A DNA stretch of 32,817 nt, taken from the NCBI GenBank assembly GCA_000719105.1, contig JODX01000036.1, forward strand, positions 1-32,817. Reading direction: 5' to 3'. Each line of letters starts with the position of its first letter. The first letter of the stretch is position 1. The stretch comes from Streptomyces sclerotialus (GTDB lineage Bacteria; Actinomycetota; Actinomycetes; Streptomycetales; Streptomycetaceae). Position numbers and translations under genes: made by a program. Below the pieces are notes generated by a model. The model saw only the letters and a program-made list of their open reading frames with translations. It was not told where the DNA came from and did not search any database. Below, piece after piece: positions 7,982 through 14,628 of the stretch.

Positions 7982-9370
7982 TCAGTCGCGTGTCAGCGGC
8001 GGCTCGGCGAGCGGCTCGGCGGGCCGGCCGAGGAGCACGGCACGGGCCACCCGCGGGGCGAACAGGGCGGTGGCCGGCGAGACCAGCGAGACGACCGACC
8101 GGAACGCGGCGCCCACCTCGGGGTTTCCCGAGACCCGCTCCTGCACCCTGCGCAGGTACCAGGCCGTGACCCGGTCCACGGCTCGCGCGCTCGCCGCGTT
8201 GCCGACGGCCCCCGGCATCTGCTTGTCCGCCCCACCCGATATGTCCCATGCCTGCCGGGACGCCGTGAGAAGGGCCCGCTGCACCCGGCGGGTGGTCGGT
8301 GTACGCCCGTCGGCGAGCGCGTCCCGCAGGGCCACCGCGCTCAGCGCGGCCACGGTCATGCCCTGCCCGTAGATCGGGTTGAACGTGCACAGGGCGTCGC
8401 CGGTCGCCAGGAACCCGGCGGGACGGCGGCCCGGCAGGTCGTAGCGGCGCCGTACGTCGGCGGTCCTGCGGAAGCCGGACACCGGTGACAGCGGTTCGGC
8501 GGCCTCGCGCAGCCAGCGGTGCACGAACGGATGCGGCAGCCGCTTCGCGTACGCCACGAACTCGTCCTCGCCGGTGGGCGGCTCGTCCCCGCGCAGCCCC
8601 GAGAACGTGAGGAGGTGGGTGCCGTCCTCCAGGGGCAGGACGACACATCCGTAGGGCTGCGCCGGACCGGGCACGATGTTGTAGCCGAGGGCGTCACCGC
8701 CCAGGGTGCCGGTCAGGTCCCGGTACACCCGTGACGCGTACGCGAGCCCGGTGTCGATGATCTCCTCCTGCGGCGCCTCCGCTCCGATCGCGGCGAGCCA
8801 CTGCGGAGCCTTCGTGCCGCGCCCGGACGCGTCCACCACGAGGTCGGCCCCCAGCGGCCGTACGTCCGCGACGCGGGCCCCCTCGCCGCGCTCGCGCAGC
8901 AGGACTCCGCGTACGCGGGAGGCGTCGCCGAGCAGCCCCACGGCGTCCGTCGACCCCGCCACGGTGATCGCCGGGTGGGCGAGGACCCGCCGGCGCACCA
9001 GGTCCTCGATCTGGGCCCGGGAACCGGTGTGGATGTACGTCGACGACGGCGTCCGCCGGAACCATCGTCCGGCCTGCCACTGCACCATGTCCCCCGGCAT
9101 GCCCACCCGGGGCGCGCCCGCCGCCCGCAGCTCCTCCGCGAACCCCGGCAGCAGCGTGTCCAGGGCCCGCTGCCCGCCTTCGAGCAGCACGTGCGGATGC
9201 CGGCCCTGCGGCACCCCTGGCCGCGGGCCGGCCCCCTCCGGAAGCCGGTCGCGCTCGACGACCGTCACCCGGTCCGCGTGCCCGGCGAGGACGTGCGCCG
9301 CGAGCAGTCCCGCGATGCTTCCCCCGACCACGACCGCGTGCCGGCCGCCCGCTCTCCGCTCGAAGTCCAC
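7982..9370 (-). CDS. FAD-dependent monooxygenase
   Basis: A 462-residue protein of the UbiH/PHBH-like flavin monooxygenase superfamily. The ADP-binding motif is VVVGGSIAGLLAAHVLAGHA with an E-R at the end of strand two, the D-A-S-G motif is VVDASGRGTKAPQWL, and the second FAD motif is FLATGDALCTFNPIYGQGMT. The last is typical of the group that includes geranylgeranyl reductase-like and tailoring hydroxylases. The substrate cannot be read from the sequence. The start is a GTG at 9370 preceded by AAGGGGCGG. It lies downstream of pobA on the same strand, but a perfect hairpin at 9481-9509 separates them and it has its own 110-base promoter region with a TGATCGATCA palindrome at 9394-9403. Confidence 0.85.
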   Translation of the reverse strand: MDFERRAGGRHAVVVGGSIAGLLAAHVLAGHADRVTVVERDRLPEGAGPRPGVPQGRHPHVLLEGGQRALDTLLPGFAEELRAAGAPRVGMPGDMVQWQAGRWFRRTPSSTYIHTGSRAQIEDLVRRRVLAHPAITVAGSTDAVGLLGDASRVRGVLLRERGEGARVADVRPLGADLVVDASGRGTKAPQWLAAIGAEAPQEEIIDTGLAYASRVYRDLTGTLGGDALGYNIVPGPAQPYGCVVLPLEDGTHLLTFSGLRGDEPPTGEDEFVAYAKRLPHPFVHRWLREAAEPLSPVSGFRRTADVRRRYDLPGRRPAGFLATGDALCTFNPIYGQGMTVAALSAVALRDALADGRTPTTRRVQRALLTASRQAWDISGGADKQMPGAVGNAASARAVDRVTAWYLRRVQERVSGNPEVGAAFRSVVSLVSPATALFAPRVARAVLLGRPAEPLAEPPLTRD

Positions 9371-9393
9371 GACTATTCCGCCCCTTGGTTCCT

Positions 9394-9403
9394 TGATCGA
9401 TCA
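9394..9403. promoter_or_regulatory. Palindrome in front of the FAD monooxygenase
   Basis: TGATCGATCA, a perfect ten-base palindrome, lies 24 bases upstream of the GTG start at 9370. It could be a small repressor half-site pair. No regulator gene is adjacent, so this is a weak suggestion. Confidence 0.25.
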
Positions 9404-9480
9404 GTCGTCCAAGCGGCGTCAGTCTGCCGTATCACTTCGCACGGTTGACTTGTTTTCAGTTGTTCGACGGAAACACGGTC

Positions 9481-9509
9481 GACCGCCCGCGCGGCTCGTG
9501 CGGGCGGTC
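9481..9509 (-). terminator. Terminator of pobA
   Basis: GACCGCCCGC and GCGGGCGGTC form a perfect ten-base-pair stem with a nine-base loop, ending 14 bases past the pobA stop codon. There is no U-tract. Confidence 0.7.
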
Positions 9510-9523
9510 GCTCCCCGCGCTCG

Positions 9524-10714
9524 TCAGGAGTGCTCGGCGAACGGCAGCCCCGTGTAGTTCTCCGCCAGTTCGGCGGCCGCGTGCCGCGAGCTCGCGATCC
9601 GCTCGAGCTGCGAGAGCTGGAGCTTCGTCTCGAAGGGGGACTGCTCGGGGTCGGCGTGCAGGGTGGTGGTCATGAAGGAGGAGAAGTGCTCGGCCCGCCA
9701 CACGCGGCGCAGGCACGTCGCGGAGTACTCCTCCAGCAGCCCGGCCGAACCGGTCTCCTTCAGGTGCTCGAACGCCCGCGCAAGGACGATGACGTCGGCG
9801 GCGGCGAGGTTGAGCCCCTTGGCGCCGGTCGGCGGCACGATGTGCGCGGCGTCCCCGGCCAGGAAGAGCCGCCCGTACCGCATCGGCTCCGTCACGTGGC
9901 TGCGCATCGGCAGCACCGACTTGGCGGTGACGGTGCCGCGCTCGAGCCGCCAGGCCGGGTCGGCGTCGAGGGCGAGCCGGGCGTCCAGTTCGTCCCAGAT
10001 GCGCTCGTCGGACCAGTCGGCGGGGTCGGTGCCGTTCGGGACCTGGAGGTAGAGCCGGCTGACGGACTCGGAGCGCATGCTCGCCAGCGCGAAGCCCCGC
10101 TCGGAGTGGGCGTAGATCAGTTCCTCGAAGACGGGCGGGGCGTCGGCGAGGATGCCCAGCCAGGAGTACGGGTACGTCCGCTCGTACGTCCGTCTGGCGC
10201 TCTCGGGGACCGCGTTCCGGGCCACCCCGTGGAAGCCGTCGCAGCCGACCACGTAGTCGCAGGTCAGGGTCTGCTCACGGCCCTCGTGGGTGTACCGGAT
10301 CACGGGACGGTCGGTGTCGACGCCCTCGACCGAGTGCACCTCGGCCTCGAAGAGCAGCGGTGCGCCGTCGGCGAGGTGCAGGGCGACGAGGTCCTTGACG
10401 ACCTCGGTCTGGGCGTAGACCCACACCCGGCGGCCGCCGGTCAGCTCGGGGAAGTCGATGCGGTGGCCGCGCCCGCCGAAGCGCAGCTCGATGCCGTCGT
10501 GGGGCATGCCCTCGCGGTCCAGCCGCTCCCCCGCGCCGGCGGCGCGCAGGACGTCCACCGTCGCCTGTTCCAGGATCCCGGCGCGCTGCCGCTGCTCGAT
10601 GTAGGCGCGGTCGCGGCGCTCCAGGACGACGCTGTCGATACCGGCGCGGCGCAGCAGGCGGGCGAGCAGCAGCCCGGAGGGGCCACCGCCGATGATGCCG
10701 ACGGTCGTGTGCAT
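9524..10714 (-). CDS. pobA: 4-hydroxybenzoate 3-monooxygenase
   Basis: A 396-residue flavoprotein, close to the usual 394 of PobA, which converts 4-hydroxybenzoate to protocatechuate with NADPH and oxygen. Visible motifs are the FAD loop VGIIGGGPSGLLLARLLRRA, the D-G motif VVGCDGFHGVARNAVP, and the FAD-binding GD motif FLAGDAAHIVPPTGAKGLNL; the family-typical segment RAGILEQATVDVLRAAG follows the first strand pair. The ATG at 10714 has a clear GAGGAG seven bases upstream; the frame is open further upstream but that part has no family resemblance. No protocatechuate-ring-cleavage (pca) genes are adjacent. A palindrome about 110 bases upstream is a candidate operator. Confidence 0.94.
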   Translation of the reverse strand: MHTTVGIIGGGPSGLLLARLLRRAGIDSVVLERRDRAYIEQRQRAGILEQATVDVLRAAGAGERLDREGMPHDGIELRFGGRGHRIDFPELTGGRRVWVYAQTEVVKDLVALHLADGAPLLFEAEVHSVEGVDTDRPVIRYTHEGREQTLTCDYVVGCDGFHGVARNAVPESARRTYERTYPYSWLGILADAPPVFEELIYAHSERGFALASMRSESVSRLYLQVPNGTDPADWSDERIWDELDARLALDADPAWRLERGTVTAKSVLPMRSHVTEPMRYGRLFLAGDAAHIVPPTGAKGLNLAAADVIVLARAFEHLKETGSAGLLEEYSATCLRRVWRAEHFSSFMTTTLHADPEQSPFETKLQLSQLERIASSRHAAAELAENYTGLPFAEHS

Positions 10715-10824
10715 GAACTGTTCTCCTCGTCGTCGAGGACGGGCCCACGTCCCGGACCGGCGCTCGGCGTCGGCCGGCCGGGACGCGAGCCGGTGCGGCT
10801 TCTCGTGTGGGGCTTGTTCGTCTG

Positions 10825-10840
10825 GTGAAGTTATCTTCAC
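10825..10840 (-). promoter_or_regulatory. Candidate operator/promoter of pobA
   Basis: GTGAAG-TTAT-CTTCAC is a perfect inverted repeat with a four-base spacer. Read on the minus strand its centre contains TAACTT, a TANNNT-type -10 element, about 110 bases before the pobA ATG. Overlap of a palindrome with a -10 suggests repressor control. pobA genes are commonly controlled by aromatic-acid-responsive regulators, but none is encoded nearby. Confidence 0.45.
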
Positions 10841-10957
10841 TGGGCGATGGGCTGAGTCTGCGCCCCTGCCGGCCCTCTGTCAACGGTCATGTCGCGCCGG
10901 TCAGCGACTTCCGCGGAGCGCGGCCGCTCGCTCCGCCCGGCACGGCCTCATGACAGG

Positions 10958-10990
10958 GAAGGCCCGCTCCGCGGGGCGGAGCGGGCCTTC
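10958..10990 (-). terminator. Strong hairpin terminator after the DUF5997-like gene
   Basis: GAAGGCCCGCTCCGC pairs perfectly with GCGGAGCGGGCCTTC (15 bp) around a GGG loop. It lies 56 bases past the stop codon of the DUF5997-like gene and is one of the strongest hairpins in the window. Confidence 0.8.
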
Positions 10991-11046
10991 GTGCCGCTCG
11001 TTCCGTTCCGCCTCCCCACGGGAGGCGTCCGGATGGCTTGCGCTTA

Positions 11047-11436
11047 CTACGCCTTCTGCTGCTCCTGCTGCTTCTTCTCCTTGATCCGGGCAGCCTCCTT
11101 GCGCACCTCGGCCTGGGTCTCCCGCTCCCGCCGCAGCCACTCGGGCTCGTCCTGCTTGAGCGCGTCGATCTGCTCCGTGGTGAGCGGCTCGGTGACACCG
11201 CCACGGGCGAGACCCGCGATGGAGACGCCCAGCTTCGCGGCGACCACCGGGCGGGGGTGCGGACCGTTGCGTCGCAGCTCCTTCAGCCACTCCGGCGGGT
11301 CGGTCTGCAGCGCGTTCAGTTCGGCGCGCGAGACGACACCCTCACGGAACTCGGCGGGGGTGGCTTCGAGGTACACACCCAGCTTCTTCGCCGCGGTGGC
11401 GGGCTTCATCGTCTGGGTGGTCTGGTGCGACGTCAT
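11047..11436 (-). CDS. DUF5997-like protein
   Basis: A 129-residue protein beginning MTSHQTTQTMKPATAAKKLG. It shows two related segments: K-L-G-V-(Y/S)-x-x-x...(E/G)x(V)...L...(D)PPEWLKELRRNG and ...LDALKQDEPEWLRRERE, suggesting an internal duplication of a short helical unit. The C-terminus is a charged helix ending in Lys/Gln repeats (KEKKQQEQQKA). I associate it with the actinobacterial DUF5997 family, which is often divergent from the LysR-sensor-domain gene, as here. The ATG at 11436 is seven bases downstream of TACCCT on its strand, so the mRNA is probably leaderless and longer upstream starts are excluded. No function is known. Confidence 0.85.
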   Translation of the reverse strand: MTSHQTTQTMKPATAAKKLGVYLEATPAEFREGVVSRAELNALQTDPPEWLKELRRNGPHPRPVVAAKLGVSIAGLARGGVTEPLTTEQIDALKQDEPEWLRRERETQAEVRKEAARIKEKKQQEQQKA

Positions 11437-11443
11437 GGTGTCA

Positions 11444-11449
11444 AGGGTA
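11444..11449 (-). promoter_or_regulatory. -10 element for a leaderless transcript (DUF5997-like gene)
   Basis: On the minus strand TACCCT (TANNNT) is followed by seven bases and the ATG at 11436, the spacing at which transcription would begin on or next to the start codon. No Shine-Dalgarno sequence is present. Confidence 0.6.
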
Positions 11450-11482
11450 TCGAGCAGGTGAACCAGTCCCGACCACGCCCGG

Positions 11483-11488
11483 TAACCT
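11483..11488 (+). promoter_or_regulatory. -10 element for a leaderless transcript (LysR-sensor protein)
   Basis: TAACCT (TANNNT) ends six bases before the GTG at 11495, with TGAACC about 18 bases upstream as a possible -35. The spacing implies a leaderless mRNA. Confidence 0.6.
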
Positions 11489-11494
11489 GGCGGG

Positions 11495-12313
11495 GTGACT
11501 GGCTCGGAAGTGTCCCCTTCGTTCCGGCTCGCGTACGTCCCGGGAGTGACGCCCAGCAAGTGGGTGCGGATCTGGAACGAGCGGCTGCCCGACGTACCCC
11601 TGCACCTCGTCACGGTGTCCGCCGCCGAAGCGGGCGACGTGCTGCGGGACGGCGGCGCCGACGCGGGTCTCGTACGGCTGCCGGTCGACCGTACGGTCCT
11701 CAGCGCCATTCCGCTCTACACCGAGACCACGGTCGTCGTGGTCCCGAAGGACCACGTCGTGGCGGCGGTCGACGAGGTGTCCACCGAGGATCTCGCCGAA
11801 GAGATCGTGCTGCATCCCCTGGACGACGTCCTGGGCTGGGAGCGCCCGCCGGGCCTGCCCGCGTTCGAGCGCCCCGCCACCACGGCAGACGCCGTCGAGC
11901 TGGTGGCGGCGGGTATCGGGCTCCTGGTGGTGCCGCAGTCCCTCGCCCGCCTGCACCACCGCAAGGACCTCACCTACCGGCCGATCACGGGCGCCCCGGA
12001 GTCGGGCGTCGTCCTGTCGTGGCCGGGGGAGGCCACCACCGACCTGGTGGAGGACTTCATCGGCATCGTCCGGGGACGGACCGTCAACAGCACGCGTGGC
12101 CGGCAGCAGCCTCCCGCGCAGCCCAAGGCCGAGCGCCCCACGACGGGCGGCGGCACGCAGCGGAAGCCGGCGGCGGGCAGGTCGGCCGGTCAGAACCGGC
12201 GCGGCACGTCGGGCGGGTCCGGCTCGTCCGGCGGCTCCAGGAGCGGGTCGAAGAGCGGGGCGAAGAGCGGATCAGGGAACGGCCGGCGCGGAAAGCCGCG
12301 GCGGCGGTCGTAG
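11495..12313 (+). CDS. LysR-type substrate-binding domain protein without HTH
   Basis: A 272-residue protein. Residues 8-200 (SFRLAYVPGVTPSKWVRIWN ... DAGLVRLPVD ... LYTETTVVVVPKDH ... AVELVAAGIGLLVVPQSLAR) match the periplasmic-binding-protein-like effector domain of LysR regulators. The N-terminal winged helix-turn-helix is absent, and the leaderless start at 11495 leaves no room for one. The last 70 residues are Gly/Ser/Lys/Arg-rich (GGSGSSGGSRSGSKSG...), disordered and strongly basic. So it may sense a ligand and act through a partner, or bind nucleic acid through the basic tail. The divergent DUF5997-like gene is its likely functional neighbour, since the two promoters are only about 30 bases apart. 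Role unknown. Confidence 0.85.
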   Translation: MTGSEVSPSFRLAYVPGVTPSKWVRIWNERLPDVPLHLVTVSAAEAGDVLRDGGADAGLVRLPVDRTVLSAIPLYTETTVVVVPKDHVVAAVDEVSTEDLAEEIVLHPLDDVLGWERPPGLPAFERPATTADAVELVAAGIGLLVVPQSLARLHHRKDLTYRPITGAPESGVVLSWPGEATTDLVEDFIGIVRGRTVNSTRGRQQPPAQPKAERPTTGGGTQRKPAAGRSAGQNRRGTSGGSGSSGGSRSGSKSGAKSGSGNGRRGKPRRRS

Positions 12314-12354
12314 CACGGCCGCGACCCACGTTCCGGACACACGCGAAAGCCGTC

Positions 12355-12392
12355 GGGTCCCGGTCGCAGACGGCGGTCCGCGACCGGGACCC
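12355..12392. terminator. Bidirectional terminator hairpin
   Basis: GGGTCCCGGTCGC and GCGACCGGGACCC form a perfect 13-bp stem with a 12-base loop between two convergent genes, 42 bases after one stop and 18 bases before the other. Confidence 0.8.
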
Positions 12393-12410
12393 GATCTCCG
12401 GGGTCTCAGC

Positions 12411-12638
12411 TCAGCTCCACCTGTAGCCGTCCCCGATCAGCAGGGTGTGCTCCAGCACGTCCTCCATCGGGTCGTCGATCTGGCCCGTGTTGATCAGCGC
12501 GACGACAGGGGCGTTGTGCGAGTCGCGGTGCTGCTCATCGGCGTGCGCCGTGCCGATCGTCACCCCGGCGGCCGTTACGGCGACCACCGCCGCCATCAGC
12601 ACTCCACGAGACAGTGCGCGTGCCCAACGTTCGTTCAC
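12411..12638 (-). CDS. Small secreted protein
   Basis: A 75-residue precursor. A basic N-terminus (MNERWARALSRG) is followed by a hydrophobic core (VLMAAVVAVTAAGVTIG) and an A-H-A signal-peptidase site before DEQHRDSHNAP. The mature part is only about 40 residues, acidic, without cysteines (VVALINTGQIDDPMEDVLEH, then TLLIGDGYRWS). The GTG at 12638 is chosen because AAGGAG lies seven bases upstream and because it puts the signal peptide at the N-terminus. I do not recognise a family. It resembles the small secreted rodlin- or chaplin-neighbour proteins of streptomycetes only in size. Confidence 0.75.
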   Translation of the reverse strand: MNERWARALSRGVLMAAVVAVTAAGVTIGTAHADEQHRDSHNAPVVALINTGQIDDPMEDVLEHTLLIGDGYRWS

Positions 12639-12793
12639 AGCAGGCTCCTTGACATCCTCTGGTGGCGTCGAGCGGCCACTCCGGCACGCTCGCTCCGTCC
12701 AACAGCGACGCCACGCCGAAGTCACCGAAGATCATACGAACGCGTTAAATGCCCGACGGGGTGGAGAGCCCCCGCGCCTCGGCCCGCTGGTAA

Positions 12794-12813
12794 CTTCTAC
12801 ATTGATGTAGAAG
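12794..12813. promoter_or_regulatory. Ter-type operator, site 1 (upstream of terB)
   Basis: CTTCTACATTGATGTAGAAG is a perfect inverted repeat with nine-base arms and a two-base centre, 57 bases upstream of the terB start. It contains TACATT, a possible -10 element. Three near-copies occur at 14162, 14202 and 14510, which makes it a likely binding site for one regulator. Confidence 0.75.
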
Positions 12814-12869
12814 ACTGGTGTCCGGAACGGCCCGTCCTCCGGTTCACCTCTGACACGTACGGAGTCCTC

Positions 12870-13325
12870 ATGGCCCTGTGGGACCGCATCAAGGAGTCCG
12901 CATCGACGATGCAGACCCAGCTGACGGCGAAGAGAAACGACCTCAAGAGCGGCGCCTTCCGCGACGCGAGCATGGCGATGTGCGCCCTGGTCGCCGCCGC
13001 CGACGGCACGATCGATCCGGCCGAGCGGCGGCGCGTGGCCCAGCTGATCGCCTCCAACGAGGTGCTGCAGAACTTCGACGCCATGGACCTGCAGCGGCGC
13101 TTCGAGGCCAACCTCGACAAGCTCACCGCCGACTTCGACTTCGGCAAGGTCAGCGTCCTGCAGGAGATCGCCAAGGCGAAGAAGAAGCCCGCCGAGGCCC
13201 GCGCCGTGATCCAGATCGGCATCGTCATCGGCGGGGCCGACGGCGACTTCGACAAGACCGAGCAGGCCGTCGTCCGTGAGGCGTGCTTCACGCTCGACCT
13301 GCCGCCGCACGAGTTCGACCTCTGA
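12870..13325 (+). CDS. terB: TerB-family tellurite resistance protein
   Basis: A 151-residue all-helical TerB-type protein. It contains the two acidic metal-binding-like loops typical of the family, AAADGTIDPAERRRV near residues 48-62 and GGADGDFDKTEQAVVREA near 117-134, related by the internal two-fold repeat of the fold. TerB acts with TerD/TerZ proteins in ter systems linked to tellurite, oxidative and phage stress, probably at the inner face of the membrane. The ATG at 12870 follows GGAG with five bases spacing. Only terB and terD of the ter set occur here, 1.3 kb apart, both behind the same kind of operator. Confidence 0.92.
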   Translation: MALWDRIKESASTMQTQLTAKRNDLKSGAFRDASMAMCALVAAADGTIDPAERRRVAQLIASNEVLQNFDAMDLQRRFEANLDKLTADFDFGKVSVLQEIAKAKKKPAEARAVIQIGIVIGGADGDFDKTEQAVVREACFTLDLPPHEFDL

Positions 13326-13390
13326 TCCGGTCCCTTGACGCCCCATGGTGTTCATGCCGGGCGGACGCCGGTGACGGCGCCGGCCCGGCA

Positions 13391-13420
13391 CCCGTCTCCT
13401 TCGCCACGCACGGAGACGGG
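13391..13420. terminator. Possible hairpin between terB and the LCP remnant
   Basis: CCCGTCTCC and GGAGACGGG form a nine-base-pair stem with a 12-base loop between convergent reading frames. A run of GACGGG/CACGGG-type hexamers follows to about 13455. Confidence 0.4.
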
Positions 13421-13471
13421 GACGGACACGGGACCGGGAACAGAAACGGGCACGGGAGCAGCGACCCGCGA

Positions 13472-14098
13472 TCACTTGACGTCGTCGAGAGCGAGGTCGC
13501 TCCCGATGACGAGAGTCACCACCCCGGGGGTGCCGTCCGCGTCCTCCCCGGCGCGGACGTCGGGCAACCGCGAGGCGAGCACCTCGGCCGGCGCGTCGAG
13601 GCCCCGCGGGTGGGTGACCGCGGTGGTGCGGGCGGCCTCCGGCGCGTTGCCCGTGCCGACGACGGTGAACCCGGCCTCGCGCAGCCTCCCGGCCACGGCC
13701 GCGGCCCGCCCGGACACTCCCGTGCCGTTGAGGACCTGGACACGTACGGAGGAGGCGTACACGGGCTCCTTCGCCTCCGCCCCCAGCTCCTCCCTGTCGA
13801 CCTCCTTGTCCCTGGCCAGGGGCGTGAACAGGGTCGCCGCCTGCGGGTACCGCCACGCCACGTTGGCCTTGCCGGTGGCCACGTCCGCCTCGAGCGGACA
13901 GTTCGGCACGGTGAGGAACGCCAGCCGGTCGCCCGGGATGTCCTGGAGTGCGGAGGCGAGTCCGTACGGCGGCTCGATGCCGGCCAGGTCCTCGTCCGTG
14001 GTCAGCGACTTGGTGGCGGACCTCAGGAAGCCGTACAGCGCGCTCGGGTCGGTCAGCTCGGACTGCGCCTTGGCGGCCAGAGCCCGGCCCCGCCTCGT
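13472..14098 (-). pseudogene. C-terminal remnant of an LCP (LytR-CpsA-Psr) family protein with LytR_C domain
   Basis: The frame reads ALAAKAQSELTDPSALYGFL, continues with RSATKSLTTDEDLAGIEPPY, GLASALQDIPGDRLAFLTVP and then VYASSVRVQVLNGTGVSGRA. This is the end of the LCP catalytic domain followed by the whole LytR_C domain (VRVQVLNGTG-x-SGRA...A...L...GFTVV...). LCP enzymes attach wall polymers to peptidoglycan. The N-terminal signal anchor and most of the catalytic domain, about 250 residues, are missing: homology starts at about 14095 and a TGA stop sits in frame at 14099-14101. No start codon precedes the conserved part; a GTG at 13909 would keep only the LytR_C domain. I treat it as a 5'-deleted pseudogene. 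The breakpoint lies about 60 bases from the paired ter-type operators. Confidence 0.75.
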
Positions 14099-14161
14099 TC
14101 AGCCGCTCCGGCCGGTCAGCCGTTCACGAGCGAACGGTGCCCGTGCGCACCGAACAGCGGA

Positions 14162-14181
14162 ACTCTACATGTTTGTAGAAG
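14162..14181. promoter_or_regulatory. Ter-type operator, site 2
   Basis: ACTCTACATGTTTGTAGAAG matches site 1 in 5'-CTACA and TGTAGAAG with the same four-base spacer. It lies exactly 40 bases from site 3, centre to centre. What it controls is unclear because both flanking genes are decayed. Confidence 0.6.
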
Positions 14182-14201
14182 TACGAACGGGCGACGGAGT
14201 G

Positions 14202-14221
14202 AATCTACGGAGCTGTAGAAG
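14202..14221. promoter_or_regulatory. Ter-type operator, site 3
   Basis: AATCTACGGAGCTGTAGAAG keeps the right arm TGTAGAAG exactly and the left arm as TCTACG. It is the weakest of the four copies and forms a pair with site 2. Confidence 0.5.
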
Positions 14222-14277
14222 GCAGGCTGCCCGGATACGCCCGTCCGCACGAGGACACCCGGGCGGCTGCGTCGGCA

Positions 14278-14449
14278 CGACGTTCATCGGCATCGCCGGC
14301 GCCCTCCTGGGCGGCCGGCTGTCGGCGACGCCCCTCGACCGGCCGGTACAGCGGCAGCTCTTCGGCGCCGCGACCTGGGGCTCGGCATCGCGGGCGCGCT
14401 CGTCCTGCCGATCGCCCACCGCCTGCTGTTCGACAACTCCCGCGACTGA
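14278..14449 (+). pseudogene. Remnant of a small membrane protein, frameshifted
   Basis: One frame gives GTTFIGIAGALLGGRLSA followed by TPLDRPVQRQLFGAATWG. Near 14380 the frame must change to give GLGIAGALVLPIAHRLLFDN and then SRD before a TGA at 14447-14449. Together these make two short hydrophobic segments as in a small two-helix membrane protein. No start codon is present in frame upstream and the frame is broken, so I call it a decayed gene; a sequencing error at the GGGG run (14377-14380) is an alternative for the frameshift only. Family not recognised. Confidence 0.4.
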
Positions 14450-14509
14450 CGGGCGGCGCGCAAGCGATCGGAGCGGACCGTTCCATACGCCCCCGCCGGC
14501 TCACCCCAC

Positions 14510-14529
14510 CTTCTACAAGCATGTAGATT
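14510..14529. promoter_or_regulatory. Ter-type operator, site 4 (terD promoter)
   Basis: CTTCTACAAGCATGTAGATT keeps the left arm of site 1 exactly. The right end contains TAGATT (14524-14529), a TANNNT -10 element, so a bound protein would block RNA polymerase. The terD start is 100 bases downstream. Confidence 0.65.
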
Positions 14530-14580
14530 GTCGGTACGGGTCCGCACGGCAGGTTGGCACCGCGGGCCCTGACCGCACAC

Positions 14581-14616
14581 GCCACGGCCACAGCCACAGC
14601 CACAGCCACAGCCACG
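14581..14616 (+). repeat. Six-unit GCCACR hexanucleotide repeat in the terD leader
   Basis: Units read GCCACG, four times GCCACA, and GCCACG, ending on the first base of the GGAGG ribosome binding site. It lies wholly in the untranslated leader between operator site 4 and the terD start. Confidence 0.9.
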
Positions 14617-14628
14617 GAGGAGTACGCA

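Larger units (their letters stand above)
10715..11046. other. Intergenic region between DUF5997-like gene and pobA
   Basis: This 332-base gap holds no convincing gene. It contains the pobA ribosome binding site and leader, the GTGAAG...CTTCAC palindrome at 10825-10840, and the strong hairpin at 10958-10990. The stretch 10841-10957 shows nothing I can identify. Confidence 0.6.

Noticed and set aside
7982..10714. Natural-product gene cluster built on the two flavin monooxygenases
   Set aside because: No synthase, transferase or resistance gene is adjacent; the two genes are separated by a terminator and one is a plain PobA.
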